In this document: positions 1-9,480 of the stretch, one piece after another
How the letters are laid out: each line of letters opens with the position of its first letter
Position numbering within the stretch: position 1 is the first letter of the stretch
Assembly (NCBI RefSeq): GCF_000621485.1
Contig: NZ_JHYF01000016.1
Span: 62,001 to 126,000, forward strand
From: Alkaliphilus transvaalensis ATCC 700919
GTDB lineage: Bacteria > Bacillota > Clostridia > Peptostreptococcales > Natronincolaceae
Direction: 5' to 3'
Length of the DNA: 64,000 bases
Translations under genes and position numbers: made by a program
Notes under the pieces: generated by a model
The model's input: only the letters and a program-made list of their open reading frames with translations
The model's database searches: none
Told to the model about the DNA's origin: nothing

Positions 1-309
1 TAGGATAAGTCGCTTTATAATTTATATTCCACAAAATAGGTAAATTTCCTTCTCTTACAAGTAATTTGAGTATAGATTGATTAGTTTAGATAATTGATAG
101 ATTAGAATATATACATTTAATAGAAATTAATGATATAATTACCATAAGAATTACAGTTTTGTGTAATTGTTTACATCGAAAAACATAGTCTATTTTTAAA
201 TTATTTTATCAAAGAGTATCTAAGGATTACTAGAATGCCTTTAGCTAAAGGATAACAGAAAATAGCAAGTATCTAATTACGCCGATACTTTAACGTTGGG
301 GGGATTATT
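1..309. other. AT-rich intergenic stretch
   Basis: No open frame of useful length and no convincing promoter pair is visible. A strong run of G at 298-303 supplies the ribosome site for the GTG-started gene at 310. The window begins here, so any gene to the left cannot be judged. Confidence 0.6.
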
Positions 310-714
310 GTGGAAGAATTACTTAAAGAAATATTATCAAAACTTGAGATATTAGACGAAAAAGTTATTAAATTGGATTGTAAAGTAGAAAGTTTTGATG
401 GACAGATTCAGAATTTGACGAATAAGATTATTAAGGTAGATGAGAAGATTTTAAAACTTGATGCTAGAGTTTCTAATTTGGAAACAAAAGTAGCTAGCCT
501 TGATGATCGAGAGCTTAATATTGAGTTTGGACAAAAACGTATTGAAAAAAAGTTTGACAGTTTATCAGGTCAATTACCAGATTTAAGGGAATTTAAAAGG
601 TCTACATACGATAGTCTGACGATAATTAAAAAAGAGGTTACCTTTATTAAACATAAGCTTCATCAGAATGAAGAAGATATATTTGACATTAAAAATTCAC
701 TAAAAAGTAAATAA
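310..714 (+). CDS. Hypothetical coiled-coil protein
   Basis: I do not recognise a family with a known function. The 134 residues are almost entirely heptad-like: the first 65 repeat a pattern of L-D-x-K/R-V-x-x-L, and the rest is charged and helical. There is no signal peptide, membrane segment or cysteine pair. The start is GTG, placed 6-7 bases after a G-rich ribosome site. It is a single-gene unit ending at a strong hairpin. The likely role is a cytoplasmic oligomerising or scaffolding protein, but this rests only on the coiled-coil pattern. Similar short repeats occur in phage tail-fibre and chemotaxis-associated proteins, and neither can be excluded. Confidence 0.75.
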   Translation: MEELLKEILSKLEILDEKVIKLDCKVESFDGQIQNLTNKIIKVDEKILKLDARVSNLETKVASLDDRELNIEFGQKRIEKKFDSLSGQLPDLREFKRSTYDSLTIIKKEVTFIKHKLHQNEEDIFDIKNSLKSK

Positions 715-740
715 TGCCATCATGTGTTAATTTATAAGAA

Positions 741-771
741 AAAACTATGCCTTTATGGGAGGCATAGTTTT
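741..771. terminator. Bidirectional intrinsic terminator
   Basis: An 11-bp inverted repeat (741-751 with 761-771) encloses a 9-base loop. It is flanked by A-runs on the left and T-runs on the right, so it can end both the coiled-coil gene on the plus strand and the lipoprotein gene on the minus strand. Confidence 0.85.
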
Positions 772-803
772 TAAATTCTACAAAAATAATATTTGAGGGT
801 AGC

Positions 804-2654
804 TTAAATATCAAGGGATTTCCAAAAACTACCGTCTGTATTTAGGAGATCCATTACTTCTTCATAGGGGATAAAGAAAGATGGCATTCCTACTGCATAG
901 CTGGCTATCTCATAAACTTGATAATAAATTTCTAATCCTTCATCAGTTAATAAAAAGAATTGTTGGTCGGTAACTGTTGGTGAGGCCCATTCAAAATAGA
1001 TGGGATCTTCTTTTTGTTGTTCTTCTATTTGCTCTAATACAATTGCCTCTAACTTACTAAGATAATTACTATCTGGCAAGAATAGATCATTCAATGTAAA
1101 ATACTCTCCTGTGTTAATATTTATATGGTGGCTTTTGATCCAAGGGGTACCATGGGCACCACCTAGAAAATAGAGGTATCCCTTTTCAACTATAGTAAGA
1201 AGTTCTCCTATTTCATTAACTTCGAAGTCTTTATCAATCGTTTGATAGTAATCTTCAAAATCTTCATCTGTAGCTTTTTCATCATCAGGAAGGAAAATAC
1301 TTTCTATTAAGATATTTAAATCCCTTTCAATTGAAGCATTAGGATGATTAATCAGTTGGGGATAATATACCAAGTTAAATCGATCACTTCTAAGTTTCTT
1401 TTTGATAATACTTGGGCCATTGGCTAGGGGGTAGGTATATTCATCCTGCCATATGGTCTTACCCTCCTCTGAAAGATAAAGTAATTCATGATCTAGTTGA
1501 ATCTTAAAGATGCCATTAATAAAGGTTATTTCTACTGCCCCATTTAATTCAGGAAAATTAGGTAAAGGAGCAAAGTGCTGATCCGTTATATAGCTGTTGA
1601 TTCCATCAAAAACATAATAGATGTCTTGTGTCACCTTTCCAATTTGATAATAGATATAATCACTTATCAATTCACCATTTTGGTCTAAGATTGCCTTTGG
1701 AACATAATCGTCCCAGACACGACCTATTAGATCGGAAGAATTATTAATTGCATACAATTCTTCATTAATCACTTGTATTCCATTGTAGTCTACCTCTAAA
1801 ACATAGTCACCATCTTTGTTAATTAGGCCGTAAGAATTATTACCAATAGGATCTGTAATCATTACTTCAGCTAATCCATCTTTAAAGGGATTCCCGTCAT
1901 CAAAAATTGCTTCGGTGATTTTCTCACCATTTATTGAGATGTAGCCAACTTTTGATGTAACTTCATCCCTATAGATTAAGACGCCCTCGCTAATTTCTCC
2001 TATAATACTTTCTTGAAAAATATTTAAAACTGTTCCTTTTTTATCGATAACGCTAAAAGTCATATCTTCAGTTTGAACAACTGCTACACCATCTTGAAAG
2101 GCCGTACCCTTTAGTAAGTTTTCTTCTATTAGAATATTACCCTTAGTATCTAGATACCCATATCTATCATTTGGCCAATCATTGGAAGTGGTAAAAAGAG
2201 CTATACCTTCACTAAATTCACTAATATTTCCATTGACTTCTTTGATTAAATTTCCATTATGGTTATACAACCTATAATGATTGTAATCATTCTTAATTCC
2301 AACAATAACATCATCATGGATGTCTTGTATATAAAGAAATTCTGGTTCTAAAACGTACTCTCCCTTTTTATTAACAACACCATAGAACCCCTTTTCCCTT
2401 ACGATAGCCAAATTGTGGGTAAAGTCATAGGTTTCGTCATACTGAGGTTGAATAATAAACTCACCAGTAACATCGATAAAACCCCATTTTTTATCATTTC
2501 CTTGATAAACATAGGCTGGTAGTAATTGGCTTTCTGTTTCTTCTCCGAAATTTCTCGAATTTGAGGTATTAGTAGTGCTAACACACCCTACTAAAGAAAG
2601 TACTGTAAAATAAAGCACAAAGCATAAAATAAAACCTTTAGTATATTTTTTCAT
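804..2654 (-). CDS. WG-repeat lipoprotein with DUF4163/DUF3298-like C-terminus
   Basis: A lipoprotein signal covers residues 1-24 (hydrophobic core then L-V-G-C), so the mature protein should be lipid-anchored outside the membrane. Residues about 48-330 carry repeated WG-type units (W/Y-G-F/Y-I/V-D/N-x-x-G-x-x-I/V), which form a beta-propeller or solenoid-like surface. Residues about 410-610 resemble the DUF4163/DUF3298 pair found in cell-surface and PdaC-like proteins, including a G-G-A-H-G motif near residue 498. The combination is common in Clostridia, but no enzymatic role is established for it. It has its own promoter at 2738-2766 and shares a terminator with the gene at 310. The function is probably envelope-related ligand or peptidoglycan contact; this is inference. 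Confidence 0.85.
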   Translation of the reverse strand: MKKYTKGFILCFVLYFTVLSLVGCVSTTNTSNSRNFGEETESQLLPAYVYQGNDKKWGFIDVTGEFIIQPQYDETYDFTHNLAIVREKGFYGVVNKKGEYVLEPEFLYIQDIHDDVIVGIKNDYNHYRLYNHNGNLIKEVNGNISEFSEGIALFTTSNDWPNDRYGYLDTKGNILIEENLLKGTAFQDGVAVVQTEDMTFSVIDKKGTVLNIFQESIIGEISEGVLIYRDEVTSKVGYISINGEKITEAIFDDGNPFKDGLAEVMITDPIGNNSYGLINKDGDYVLEVDYNGIQVINEELYAINNSSDLIGRVWDDYVPKAILDQNGELISDYIYYQIGKVTQDIYYVFDGINSYITDQHFAPLPNFPELNGAVEITFINGIFKIQLDHELLYLSEEGKTIWQDEYTYPLANGPSIIKKKLRSDRFNLVYYPQLINHPNASIERDLNILIESIFLPDDEKATDEDFEDYYQTIDKDFEVNEIGELLTIVEKGYLYFLGGAHGTPWIKSHHININTGEYFTLNDLFLPDSNYLSKLEAIVLEQIEEQQKEDPIYFEWASPTVTDQQFFLLTDEGLEIYYQVYEIASYAVGMPSFFIPYEEVMDLLNTDGSFWKSLDI

Positions 2655-2737
2655 ATGAGCCCTTCTTTTCTTTAAATTTATGTCATTAATTTTGTAACGA
2701 AATAATAGGATTATTAAGGATGTTATCCCTTATATTA

Positions 2738-2766
2738 ATTTTAGCACTAATGTTGATTTAGTTCAA
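2738..2766 (-). promoter_or_regulatory. Sigma-A-type promoter of the WG-repeat lipoprotein
   Basis: On the minus strand TTGAAC (2766-2761) and TAAAAT (2743-2738) are separated by exactly 17 bases, about 80 bases upstream of the lipoprotein start. This gives that gene a promoter independent of the T-box leader further upstream. Confidence 0.6.
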
Positions 2767-2954
2767 TTTATTGTCACCTCCCCTCCACATGAACAGGTCG
2801 GTAGGACCTTTTTTACTTTATGTGTAGGAGTTTAATAGGTTATTTAAATAATATTCTAATTTTATCACTATAACATATGACGTATTTAAATAAAAAAAGT
2901 TCCAAGTTAATATATAATTTACTGGAGCAGAAGAATAAAAGATAGTAACAAAAT

Positions 2955-3250
2955 AAAAAACCCTCACCCCCAAGACTATTAATCTTGAGGACGAGAGTTA
3001 TTATCCTTCGTGGTACCACCTCAGTTTGTCAATATGTCACCATATTAACCTCTTCAGGTACGGCCAAAATGTTTATACCCTATTTCTATAACGGGAAAGA
3101 CCGTCGTATCATCCCTATTAAATAGTTCAATACGAAGCTCCGAGGCTTTATTCATTAAGAAACCTAATACTCCCTCTCACCTGTGGGAGTTCTCTGTAAA
3201 AAAGCACTTCTTAACTACTCTTCTCTTCATTGCCTTTTTTGTTTGAATTT
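2955..3250 (-). promoter_or_regulatory. T-box leader (tRNA-sensing riboswitch) with terminator
   Basis: Read on the minus strand, the RNA shows a Stem I region with an AGAGA element and a GGUGAGAG loop (about 3200-3165), Stem II/III-like helices, then the conserved T-box sequence GAGGUGGUACCACGAAGG at 3022-3005. A strong terminator follows (2997-2961) with a run of T at 2960-2955. The antiterminator/terminator alternative is typical of leaders in front of aminoacyl-tRNA synthetase or amino-acid genes. The specifier codon lies somewhere in the segment around 3155-3130; I could not fix it (AAA or AGC are among the possible readings). No such gene follows: the next gene is the WG-repeat lipoprotein about 300 bases on. 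Confidence 0.9.
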
Positions 3251-3255
3251 TACAA

Positions 3256-3284
3256 ATTATATCACAAATATTCTATATTGTAAA
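3256..3284 (-). promoter_or_regulatory. Promoter of the T-box leader
   Basis: Minus strand TTTACA (3284-3279), a 17-base spacer and a perfect TATAAT (3261-3256), about 7 bases before the first base of the leader. The -35 element touches the sequence just upstream of the 3' end of the neighbouring minus-strand gene, which stops at 3288. Confidence 0.8.
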
Positions 3285-3287
3285 CAT

Positions 3288-5342
3288 TTAATGTTTTCTT
3301 TCAGGTAATGGCTGAATTACAATATTTATTGGTAAATTACTTCCCGATGCAGGTATAAAAGCAATGTCTACTGCCTCTTCTCGGTTTCCAGTTTTATATA
3401 GTACACCTACTTCATTAGAGTTTAATAAGTGACTTCCATCTGTAACCAGAACAACTTCACCATTTACTAGAAAAGCACCGCTATAATAACCTCCCCTAGC
3501 ATTTAAAAGAATGATACTGTTTGGGGCAACTTTCTCAAGTTTTAGGTTGTATAAGACACCAAAGTTTCCTAAATTCAAGGTTTCTTCACCAGACATTTGG
3601 TCTACACCAGGAATTCTTACGTCTTCAACACTATCACCAAAGACAATTCGTTTGGTTTCACTACCTACTAGTTCAGAAACTCTGATTGTACGATTACCTT
3701 GGTAGAAGGTTCCTCTAGTGTGGATCCCATCCTTTGGCATATCTGGTAAGAAAGGTAGTTCTTCAAATAAATCTTTTTCAGTATCTAGAATAACCGTTTG
3801 AATTTCCACTGGTAAGGAAGTATGAAGTTCTGCATAAACTGATAATGTCTCATTGTTTCGAACTCTACCTCTGTTAATTTCAGGGAAAATGATTTTAGTT
3901 TCACCTGGTTCAAGTACAACACTTGTTTGACTTGGTGATTTTAAACTGTTGAAATAACGTGCTAAGCCGAGTTTTCCTGTAGTTGTTACTAGTTCGTGAG
4001 GTCCACCAATACCAATACTTGGCGTTTTAATTTCCACTGGTTCTTCATTAATGTTGGTGGCTACAACATAAATATGCACTGGCTTTTCTAGATGATTCTG
4101 TTTATGAATCATTACACGAACATTGTCTTGTACAATATCACGGTAGTAGATTCCTTCTTCCTTAATGGTTTCTGGGCTATTGCTTCGGTATAATGTATGG
4201 GTTTCGTGTTCTATATCATATTTAATCGATGGAAATGAAATGATATTTTGTCTATTAAATATATACTTTTGACCTACAGGTGTAAACCAAGGATTAAAGT
4301 CATCACGTGTATACATGACATCATCAGTAATGGTAATTGTTTTTGTAAGGGTATTACTTAATCCATGTTGATCTACAACCTCTAAAGTAATTTCCTGTTC
4401 CCCAGCTTCAAAAAATGCTGGCTCATTATTCGTCCATTTTCTAGTCGTAATTGCATTCTCATCATCATAACTCTGGTCGAAGTAAGTGATCGGTTCTCCT
4501 ATTTTATATTTACTCTTGTTAGTATTAAATTTTGCAACTGGTGGTTGATTTGCAGGAACAACAGTTATTTGCAATTCGTAGGGCTCACTCCATACACCGT
4601 TTAGGTCTTGAACCTTTCTTGTAACTGTATAAATACCAGGAGCTGAGAATATATCAACTCTACCTTCCCAAACCTCCTCGGCAATTCCAATATTTTGTGG
4701 ATGTTCATACTCATCAGTATAATTAACAACAGTTTGAGTAGCATAAATTTTGTCTGGCTTAACTGAAAACTTAGCAACTGGTCTAGTACTCCAATATAAG
4801 TGAACAAAGTTGTTTCCTAACTCTGGTTCTACGTTAATATTAAAGTGATTAACAAATGTACGGATCGGTACCATAAGGGTATCATTTTCAATAAATGGTA
4901 CTCCATGGGTAGAGTTTAACCGTTGTCCATTAACTCTATACTGGGACTGGTTAACTTGAAATTGAAGTTCCATTGCATTGTTTTTAATTTTTGTTTGCTT
5001 AGTTGAGTTATCAAATTCAACAGTTAGGCCTAATCTTTCTGATAAAACTCTTAAAGGTATGTAGGTTACTCCATTGCGGATCGTATTGGGGAAATTAGAA
5101 TAATAGAGATCACCATTGTGATAGACCTCTGTACTGTCAATAACCAGGGTTACATGATCTGTATAGTTTTTATTTTGTAAAACCTGCGTACTTTCTATTT
5201 GCTGTATTGTACTATTAACTTCACCCTCATTAATATTTTGAGAGTTATCTACTGTATCTGCGAATATGATACTATTATTTAAAGAAAATACTACAATTAA
5301 AGCTGCGATGAAAATTCTTTTATTTCCTTTTAGTCTTTTCAA
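3288..5342 (-). CDS. Surface protein with copper-amine-oxidase-like N-terminal (stalk) domain
   Basis: A Sec signal peptide occupies residues 1-28. Residues about 60-185 match the copper amine oxidase N-terminal-like domain: two copies of a Y-I/V-P-L/I-R motif, each followed by a short beta-strand segment. Despite the name this is a peptidoglycan-associated or stalk domain with no copper chemistry. Residues about 190-340 look like Ig/PKD-type beta modules (P-P-V-A-K-F and G-E-P-I-T-Y-F patterns). The last 340 residues are an unrecognised beta-rich region. There is no sortase motif. It is monocistronic, with the T-box transcript starting just beyond its stop. It is an envelope protein of unknown ligand. 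Confidence 0.85.
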   Translation of the reverse strand: MKRLKGNKRIFIAALIVVFSLNNSIIFADTVDNSQNINEGEVNSTIQQIESTQVLQNKNYTDHVTLVIDSTEVYHNGDLYYSNFPNTIRNGVTYIPLRVLSERLGLTVEFDNSTKQTKIKNNAMELQFQVNQSQYRVNGQRLNSTHGVPFIENDTLMVPIRTFVNHFNINVEPELGNNFVHLYWSTRPVAKFSVKPDKIYATQTVVNYTDEYEHPQNIGIAEEVWEGRVDIFSAPGIYTVTRKVQDLNGVWSEPYELQITVVPANQPPVAKFNTNKSKYKIGEPITYFDQSYDDENAITTRKWTNNEPAFFEAGEQEITLEVVDQHGLSNTLTKTITITDDVMYTRDDFNPWFTPVGQKYIFNRQNIISFPSIKYDIEHETHTLYRSNSPETIKEEGIYYRDIVQDNVRVMIHKQNHLEKPVHIYVVATNINEEPVEIKTPSIGIGGPHELVTTTGKLGLARYFNSLKSPSQTSVVLEPGETKIIFPEINRGRVRNNETLSVYAELHTSLPVEIQTVILDTEKDLFEELPFLPDMPKDGIHTRGTFYQGNRTIRVSELVGSETKRIVFGDSVEDVRIPGVDQMSGEETLNLGNFGVLYNLKLEKVAPNSIILLNARGGYYSGAFLVNGEVVLVTDGSHLLNSNEVGVLYKTGNREEAVDIAFIPASGSNLPINIVIQPLPERKH

Positions 5343-5628
5343 ATTTGTTCCTCCACTCTAGGTCCTGTTATATTATTTATTGATATTGTTTGTATTCAAT
5401 AGCTTCACCCACTACTATACAACTATCATATGAATAAAAGTCTATAAAGTCAATTTCTATTGTATTACAAATATATTTCTTTTATTTTACATATTAAATT
5501 ATCTACATGTTGATGTAGAGATAACTATAATTTATTGATGTGCATAATAGCTTTAGATATTCATGTTAAATCTTTCAAGAGGAAAGCGCTTATATAGGAC
5601 TAACAAAGGATTAACAAAGGATTATATA

Positions 5629-5680
5629 AAAAAACCTCCAAAGTAGTTTAGTAATTAAATTACAGTGACTACTTAGAGGC
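5629..5680 (-). terminator. Intrinsic terminator, minus strand
   Basis: An imperfect stem (CCTC.AAGTAGT with ACTACTT.GAGG) is followed on the minus strand by a run of seven T. It lies about 275 bases past the stop of the chemoreceptor gene and is its nearest terminator. Confidence 0.6.
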
Positions 5681-5750
5681 ATCCTATCAAAGTTAAGTTA
5701 TTTTTAATTTTTTTAACAATCATAGATCATTGAGGAAGTTGCAAAAAAAT

Positions 5751-5812
5751 TTGAACACTAAACAGCAAAGTTTTCACTTTCTGTTAAATCTCATATTAAT
5801 AATGCAATTTCC
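5751..5812 (-). repeat. Dispersed intergenic repeat family 1, copy A
   Basis: Read on the minus strand this segment matches two others in the window (31049-31113 and 48025-48091). It starts near AAATTGCAT, has an AT-rich middle, and ends in GAAAACTTTGCTGTTTAGTG. The end segment is nearly identical to the copy at 48 kb. It carries no coding frame. Confidence 0.6.
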
Positions 5813-5955
5813 AATATAATTCAGTGGGTCAAAAGTAATAATCCTTCTACTTTTTAATGTCATCTCTTTGATATTAGTAATTACATGGAAGTAGCTATGT
5901 ATTTCCATTAAGAAATAATTATTATGAGTTATTTTAAGGAATTATATTTTAATAA

Positions 5956-7302
5956 TTAAGCAGTCAATACTTGTACTAATCCTTCAACAGCGATTACTTT
6001 ACCCGACTGATCAAAAACAGGAAATTCTGTAATTTCAGCAAGACATTTGGAATTGTCCTTTTTCAACAATTCTAATTGATACCTAGGTTGTTGGATACCT
6101 TGAATAGTAAGCTCAGTATGCTTGAACACTTCTGCATTCATGGGATGATCAGTAAGAAAACTCTCGAAATTTTTCATAAATTCGTCTACGGTATAACCAA
6201 GTACTTCCCTTACAGATTCTGTGACATATTCAAATATTCCCTCTGTACTATGTCTATAAAATAGATAGCCATATTCGCCACTAGTACCTGCTATACTTTT
6301 AAGTTGACCCACAATATGTTCTGCCGCAGTATTAGATTGTTTAAAAAGACTTTCTGCATAATTAGATACTTCTCTACTGTTTTCCATTGTATTGATAGCC
6401 ATAGCATCTACACTTTCAGCAGACGACAATATCTCTTCTGAGCCAGCAAGCTGTTCTTCGGTAATACTTACAATGTCATGGGTAAATTCATTTACAGTTT
6501 CAATCTCTTCAATAATCACGGTTAATTGATGTTGAACTTCGTTAATTGAAGATATAATTTCTTCAAATACCTCATCAGTTTCATTAACAGAGGCATGGAC
6601 TTGTTGAATACTTTGGGTACTAGATGCAGTATCTTCTATTGCGTTTTTTGTTGTCGATTCAACATCAAGTATTAATTTTTCGATGTTCTGAGTTGCACCT
6701 GTAACATCTTCAGCTAATTTTCTAATTTCTTGTGCCACTACAGCAAACCCCTTTCCATGCTCACCAGCTCTGGCAGCTTCGATGGAAGCATTCAGGGCCA
6801 AAAGGTTTGTTTGATTTGCAATATTATCTATAATTTGGATGATATTACGAATCTCCGAAGTGGAGTTTCCAACCCTTTCCATTGTCTTTGATAACTGGGT
6901 AACTGCCTTCATTACGATTGCAACATTATTATCAGTAGCTGCCATCGAAGATTTACCTTGTGTTGAACGATCAACCAAATAATTTGTCTTTACCTTTACT
7001 ACTTCACTTTTCTGGGTTGTAGTTGCTATAATGTCTGAAAGTTTGGTAATGCTATGGGTGATTTCTTCTGTTCCTTTAGTAAACTCTTTAATTGTGGCAA
7101 CTAAATCTGTCATCGCTAAAGATTGTTTCTTAGCTGTTTCATCCATCTCAGAAGTAGATTCCTTAGTAGAACTTACTATCTGATTAATTTCCACTAAGAT
7201 TTCTGTCATTTGATCTAGTAGAGCTTTTATCTTAGAATCCTTTTCTATGATTATAAGATCTTTTTCTGTTTTTCTGCTAAACTTAAACATAAGAAACCCC
7301 AT
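5956..7302 (-). CDS. Soluble methyl-accepting chemotaxis protein with C-terminal PAS domain
   Basis: Residues about 30-330 form a long methyl-accepting coiled coil. Its kinase-binding hairpin tip is unmistakable ([20 protein letters not shown] near residues 162-182, followed by the [12 protein letters not shown] segment). There is no membrane segment or periplasmic sensor, so this is a cytoplasmic receptor. A PAS-type domain follows at residues about 345-447 ([17 protein letters not shown]), probably the sensory module, binding a cofactor or small metabolite. Most receptors place the sensor first, so the C-terminal placement is notable. It is monocistronic. A CheR methyltransferase is encoded at 37 kb. 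The start may be the second methionine (residue 5). Confidence 0.92.
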   Translation of the reverse strand: MGFLMFKFSRKTEKDLIIIEKDSKIKALLDQMTEILVEINQIVSSTKESTSEMDETAKKQSLAMTDLVATIKEFTKGTEEITHSITKLSDIIATTTQKSEVVKVKTNYLVDRSTQGKSSMAATDNNVAIVMKAVTQLSKTMERVGNSTSEIRNIIQIIDNIANQTNLLALNASIEAARAGEHGKGFAVVAQEIRKLAEDVTGATQNIEKLILDVESTTKNAIEDTASSTQSIQQVHASVNETDEVFEEIISSINEVQHQLTVIIEEIETVNEFTHDIVSITEEQLAGSEEILSSAESVDAMAINTMENSREVSNYAESLFKQSNTAAEHIVGQLKSIAGTSGEYGYLFYRHSTEGIFEYVTESVREVLGYTVDEFMKNFESFLTDHPMNAEVFKHTELTIQGIQQPRYQLELLKKDNSKCLAEITEFPVFDQSGKVIAVEGLVQVLTA

Positions 7303-7613
7303 TTCTCTATTTATTTTAAACTTTTATGGCAAATCAGCATTATATAATTGAGGGTATTCTATCATACCATAGAGCCGTAATCTAGAGTTGTATTTCTCAT
7401 TAAATAGATACAGCGTAGTTTTTATTTTGCATAATATATATCTAATATCAATATGCAATTATCTCAATTACTTTTTTACTATTATACCTTTCTATTCTTC
7501 AGAAGTCATGGTCATTTTATCATAAAAAAAAACTTAATAAAAATAATACAAATAGAAATATTAAGTTTTGATTAAACTAGCTATATTGATATATATTAAT
7601 AATAAATCATAGT
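7303..7613. other. 311-base intergenic region
   Basis: No gene is supported. It contains the queuosine operon terminator at 7521-7569 and otherwise AT-rich sequence upstream of the chemoreceptor gene. Confidence 0.6.
7521..7569 (-). terminator. Terminator of the queuosine operon
   Basis: An 11-bp perfect stem (7529-7539 with 7559-7569) is followed on the minus strand by a T-run, 45 bases after the queC stop codon. Confidence 0.8.
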
Positions 7614-8279
7614 CTATTTTTGGTTATATAAAATCGGATCCTCTGCTCCTGCTTCTTCAAAGCCTTTTAGTCTTAGCACACAACTATCGCATACCCCACA
7701 AGCTTCTTCCCCTCCATTATAGCAACTGGTTGTTAAGTGATAGGGTGCATTATATTTTAAGCCAAGCTTTACCGTTTCAGCTTTAGTTAACTTCATAAGG
7801 GGAGTTTTTACTTCAATTCCTTTACCCTTCACTCCTGCTGCTGTACCAACATTTATTACTTGCTGGAAGGCATCTATAAATTCTGGTCGGCAATCGGGGT
7901 ATCCACTGTAGTCTACCGAACTCACTCCTATGAAGATGGCCTCTGCCCCAATTACCTCTGCATAACCAAGGGCATAACTTAGAAACAGAATATTTCTAGC
8001 AGGCACATAGGTTATAGGAATTTCTCCATCTCCCTCATAATCTGGCACATCAATTGATAAATCAGTTAAGGCACTGCCTCCAACATTTTGAACTGTAAAT
8101 ATTTTATGATCTTTTACATTGAAGAAAGTAGCTACTTCTTTTGCAAGATTAATTTCTCTTTTATGTCTTTGGTTATAGTCAAAAGAAACTGGATAAAGTT
8201 CATAACCTTCATGATGGGCTACAGCCATACAAGTTGTGCTATCTAAGCCTCCAGATAATAAAACAACAGCCTTTTTCAT
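7614..8279 (-). CDS. queC: 7-cyano-7-deazaguanine synthase QueC
   Basis: QueC uses ATP and ammonia to convert 7-carboxy-7-deazaguanine to preQ0, the nitrile precursor of queuosine. The PP-loop S-G-G-L-D-S is at residues 9-14. The zinc site is complete near the C-terminus (C186, C194, C197, C200). At 221 residues it has family length. It is the last gene of the preQ1-controlled operon, 11 bases after folE. preQ0 is normally reduced to preQ1 by QueF, and no queF is present in this window. Confidence 0.97.
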   Translation of the reverse strand: MKKAVVLLSGGLDSTTCMAVAHHEGYELYPVSFDYNQRHKREINLAKEVATFFNVKDHKIFTVQNVGGSALTDLSIDVPDYEGDGEIPITYVPARNILFLSYALGYAEVIGAEAIFIGVSSVDYSGYPDCRPEFIDAFQQVINVGTAAGVKGKGIEVKTPLMKLTKAETVKLGLKYNAPYHLTTSCYNGGEEACGVCDSCVLRLKGFEEAGAEDPILYNQK

Positions 8280-8290
8280 TTGAACCCCTC

Positions 8291-8845
8291 CTATACATTC
8301 AACATATTAAAAAATTTATTTTGTAATTTCTCGTCCTCGTCAAACTGTCCCCTTGTGGTAATGGTGGTGGTTTGGGATCCTGGTTTTTTAATCCCCCTCA
8401 TACTAATACATAGATGTTCTGCTTTTACGACTACGATTACTCCTTCAGGATCTAATTTTTCTTGAATAGCCTCGGCTATCATGGTGGTCATACGTTCTTG
8501 AACCTGAACTCTTCTAGAAACATTGTCTACTAATCGAACAAGTTTACTTAATCCAACTACTTTGCCATTAGGTTTATATCCTATATGGACTTTTCCAAAG
8601 AAGGGTACGAGATGATGTTCACAGGTTGAATAAAAGGGAATATCCCTAACTAAGACTATGTCTCTATGGTCTTCTTCAAAAACAGCGTTTAATTCTTCTT
8701 TAGGGTCAGTACCAATGCCCCCATATATTTCTTTGAAAAGCTTCATAACTCTCTTTGGTGTATCCATTAAACCTTCTCTATTAGGATCTTCTCCAATTTC
8801 TTCCAGAATCACTTTCACAGCTTCTAAAACCCTTTTTTCATTCAT
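8291..8845 (-). CDS. folE: GTP cyclohydrolase I (FolE type)
   Basis: This enzyme converts GTP to dihydroneopterin triphosphate, the first step shared by folate and queuosine synthesis. The diagnostic S-T-C-E-H-H-L-V-P-F segment (residues about 73-82) carries zinc ligands, and the later H-L-C-I-S-M-R-G motif supplies the third. The 184-residue length is typical. It sits between queE and queC (2 and 11 bases), so the copy is probably dedicated to queuosine. Folate supply from another copy cannot be judged here. Confidence 0.96.
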   Translation of the reverse strand: MNEKRVLEAVKVILEEIGEDPNREGLMDTPKRVMKLFKEIYGGIGTDPKEELNAVFEEDHRDIVLVRDIPFYSTCEHHLVPFFGKVHIGYKPNGKVVGLSKLVRLVDNVSRRVQVQERMTTMIAEAIQEKLDPEGVIVVVKAEHLCISMRGIKKPGSQTTTITTRGQFDEDEKLQNKFFNMLNV

Positions 8846-8847
8846 CT

Positions 8848-9480
8848 TTAGACTCCCCTTTCATCTGGATGCCATAGTACCTTGTGAAGTTGTAATTGAA
8901 ATCTAGCATCAATCTTATCTTCAAGGATCCACTCTATTATTATTTTGGGATCTATCTTATTAAATATTGGCGAATAGGTTAATAATCCCTTTTGGTAGTG
9001 TTTCTTTATAATTTCCTTTGTCCAATCATAATCTTCGCGATTACCGATCACCATCTTAATTTCATCGGTTTCCTTAAGATGCTTCAAGTTATCTAAACAC
9101 AGCTTATCAGATTCTCCTGAAGATGGGACTTTCATATCCATCGTAAAGCGATGGCTTTTACCAAGGGAAAATTGACTCACATCTACTGTACCGTTGGTTT
9201 CTATATTTACTTCAAAATCTTCCAATAGCTTAAGTAGATCGTTAACCTCTGGTTGTAGTAAGGGTTCGCCACCCGTTAAACATACCCTTTTGAAACCAAA
9301 GGCATTAATACGGTCTACAATATCTTCAAGGGACATTTCAACTCCTTCTGAGTAGGAATAGATGGTATCACAGTAGGAACAACGCAGGTTACACTGGCAA
9401 AGTCTAACAAAAATAGTTGGTAATCCTGTTGAGATACCTTCTCCTTGAATACTTAAAAAGATTTCATTAACTTTCAGCAT
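8848..9480 (-). CDS. queE: 7-carboxy-7-deazaguanine synthase QueE (radical SAM)
   Basis: QueE contracts the ring of 6-carboxy-tetrahydropterin to 7-carboxy-7-deazaguanine using SAM and a [4Fe-4S] cluster. The CX3CX2C motif (C-N-L-R-C-S-Y-C, residues about 30-37) binds the cluster, and the L-T-G-G-E-P-L-L motif (about 68-75) contacts SAM. The N-terminal F-x-S-I-Q-G-E-G is characteristic of the family. Length (210) is normal. It overlaps queD by 14 bases, indicating translational coupling. Confidence 0.96.
   Translation of the reverse strand: MLKVNEIFLSIQGEGISTGLPTIFVRLCQCNLRCSYCDTIYSYSEGVEMSLEDIVDRINAFGFKRVCLTGGEPLLQPEVNDLLKLLEDFEVNIETNGTVDVSQFSLGKSHRFTMDMKVPSSGESDKLCLDNLKHLKETDEIKMVIGNREDYDWTKEIIKKHYQKGLLTYSPIFNKIDPKIIIEWILEDKIDARFQLQLHKVLWHPDERGV

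Larger units (their letters stand above)
5343..5955. other. 613-base intergenic region with a terminator and a dispersed repeat
   Basis: No gene is supported. It holds a minus-strand terminator (5635-5680), one copy of a dispersed repeat (about 5751-5812), and a short direct repeat AACAAAGGATTA around 5600-5622. Confidence 0.6.

Noticed and set aside
2399-2584. 61-codon frame inside the WG-repeat gene
   Set aside because: It is in another frame of a well-supported lipoprotein gene and has no ribosome site.
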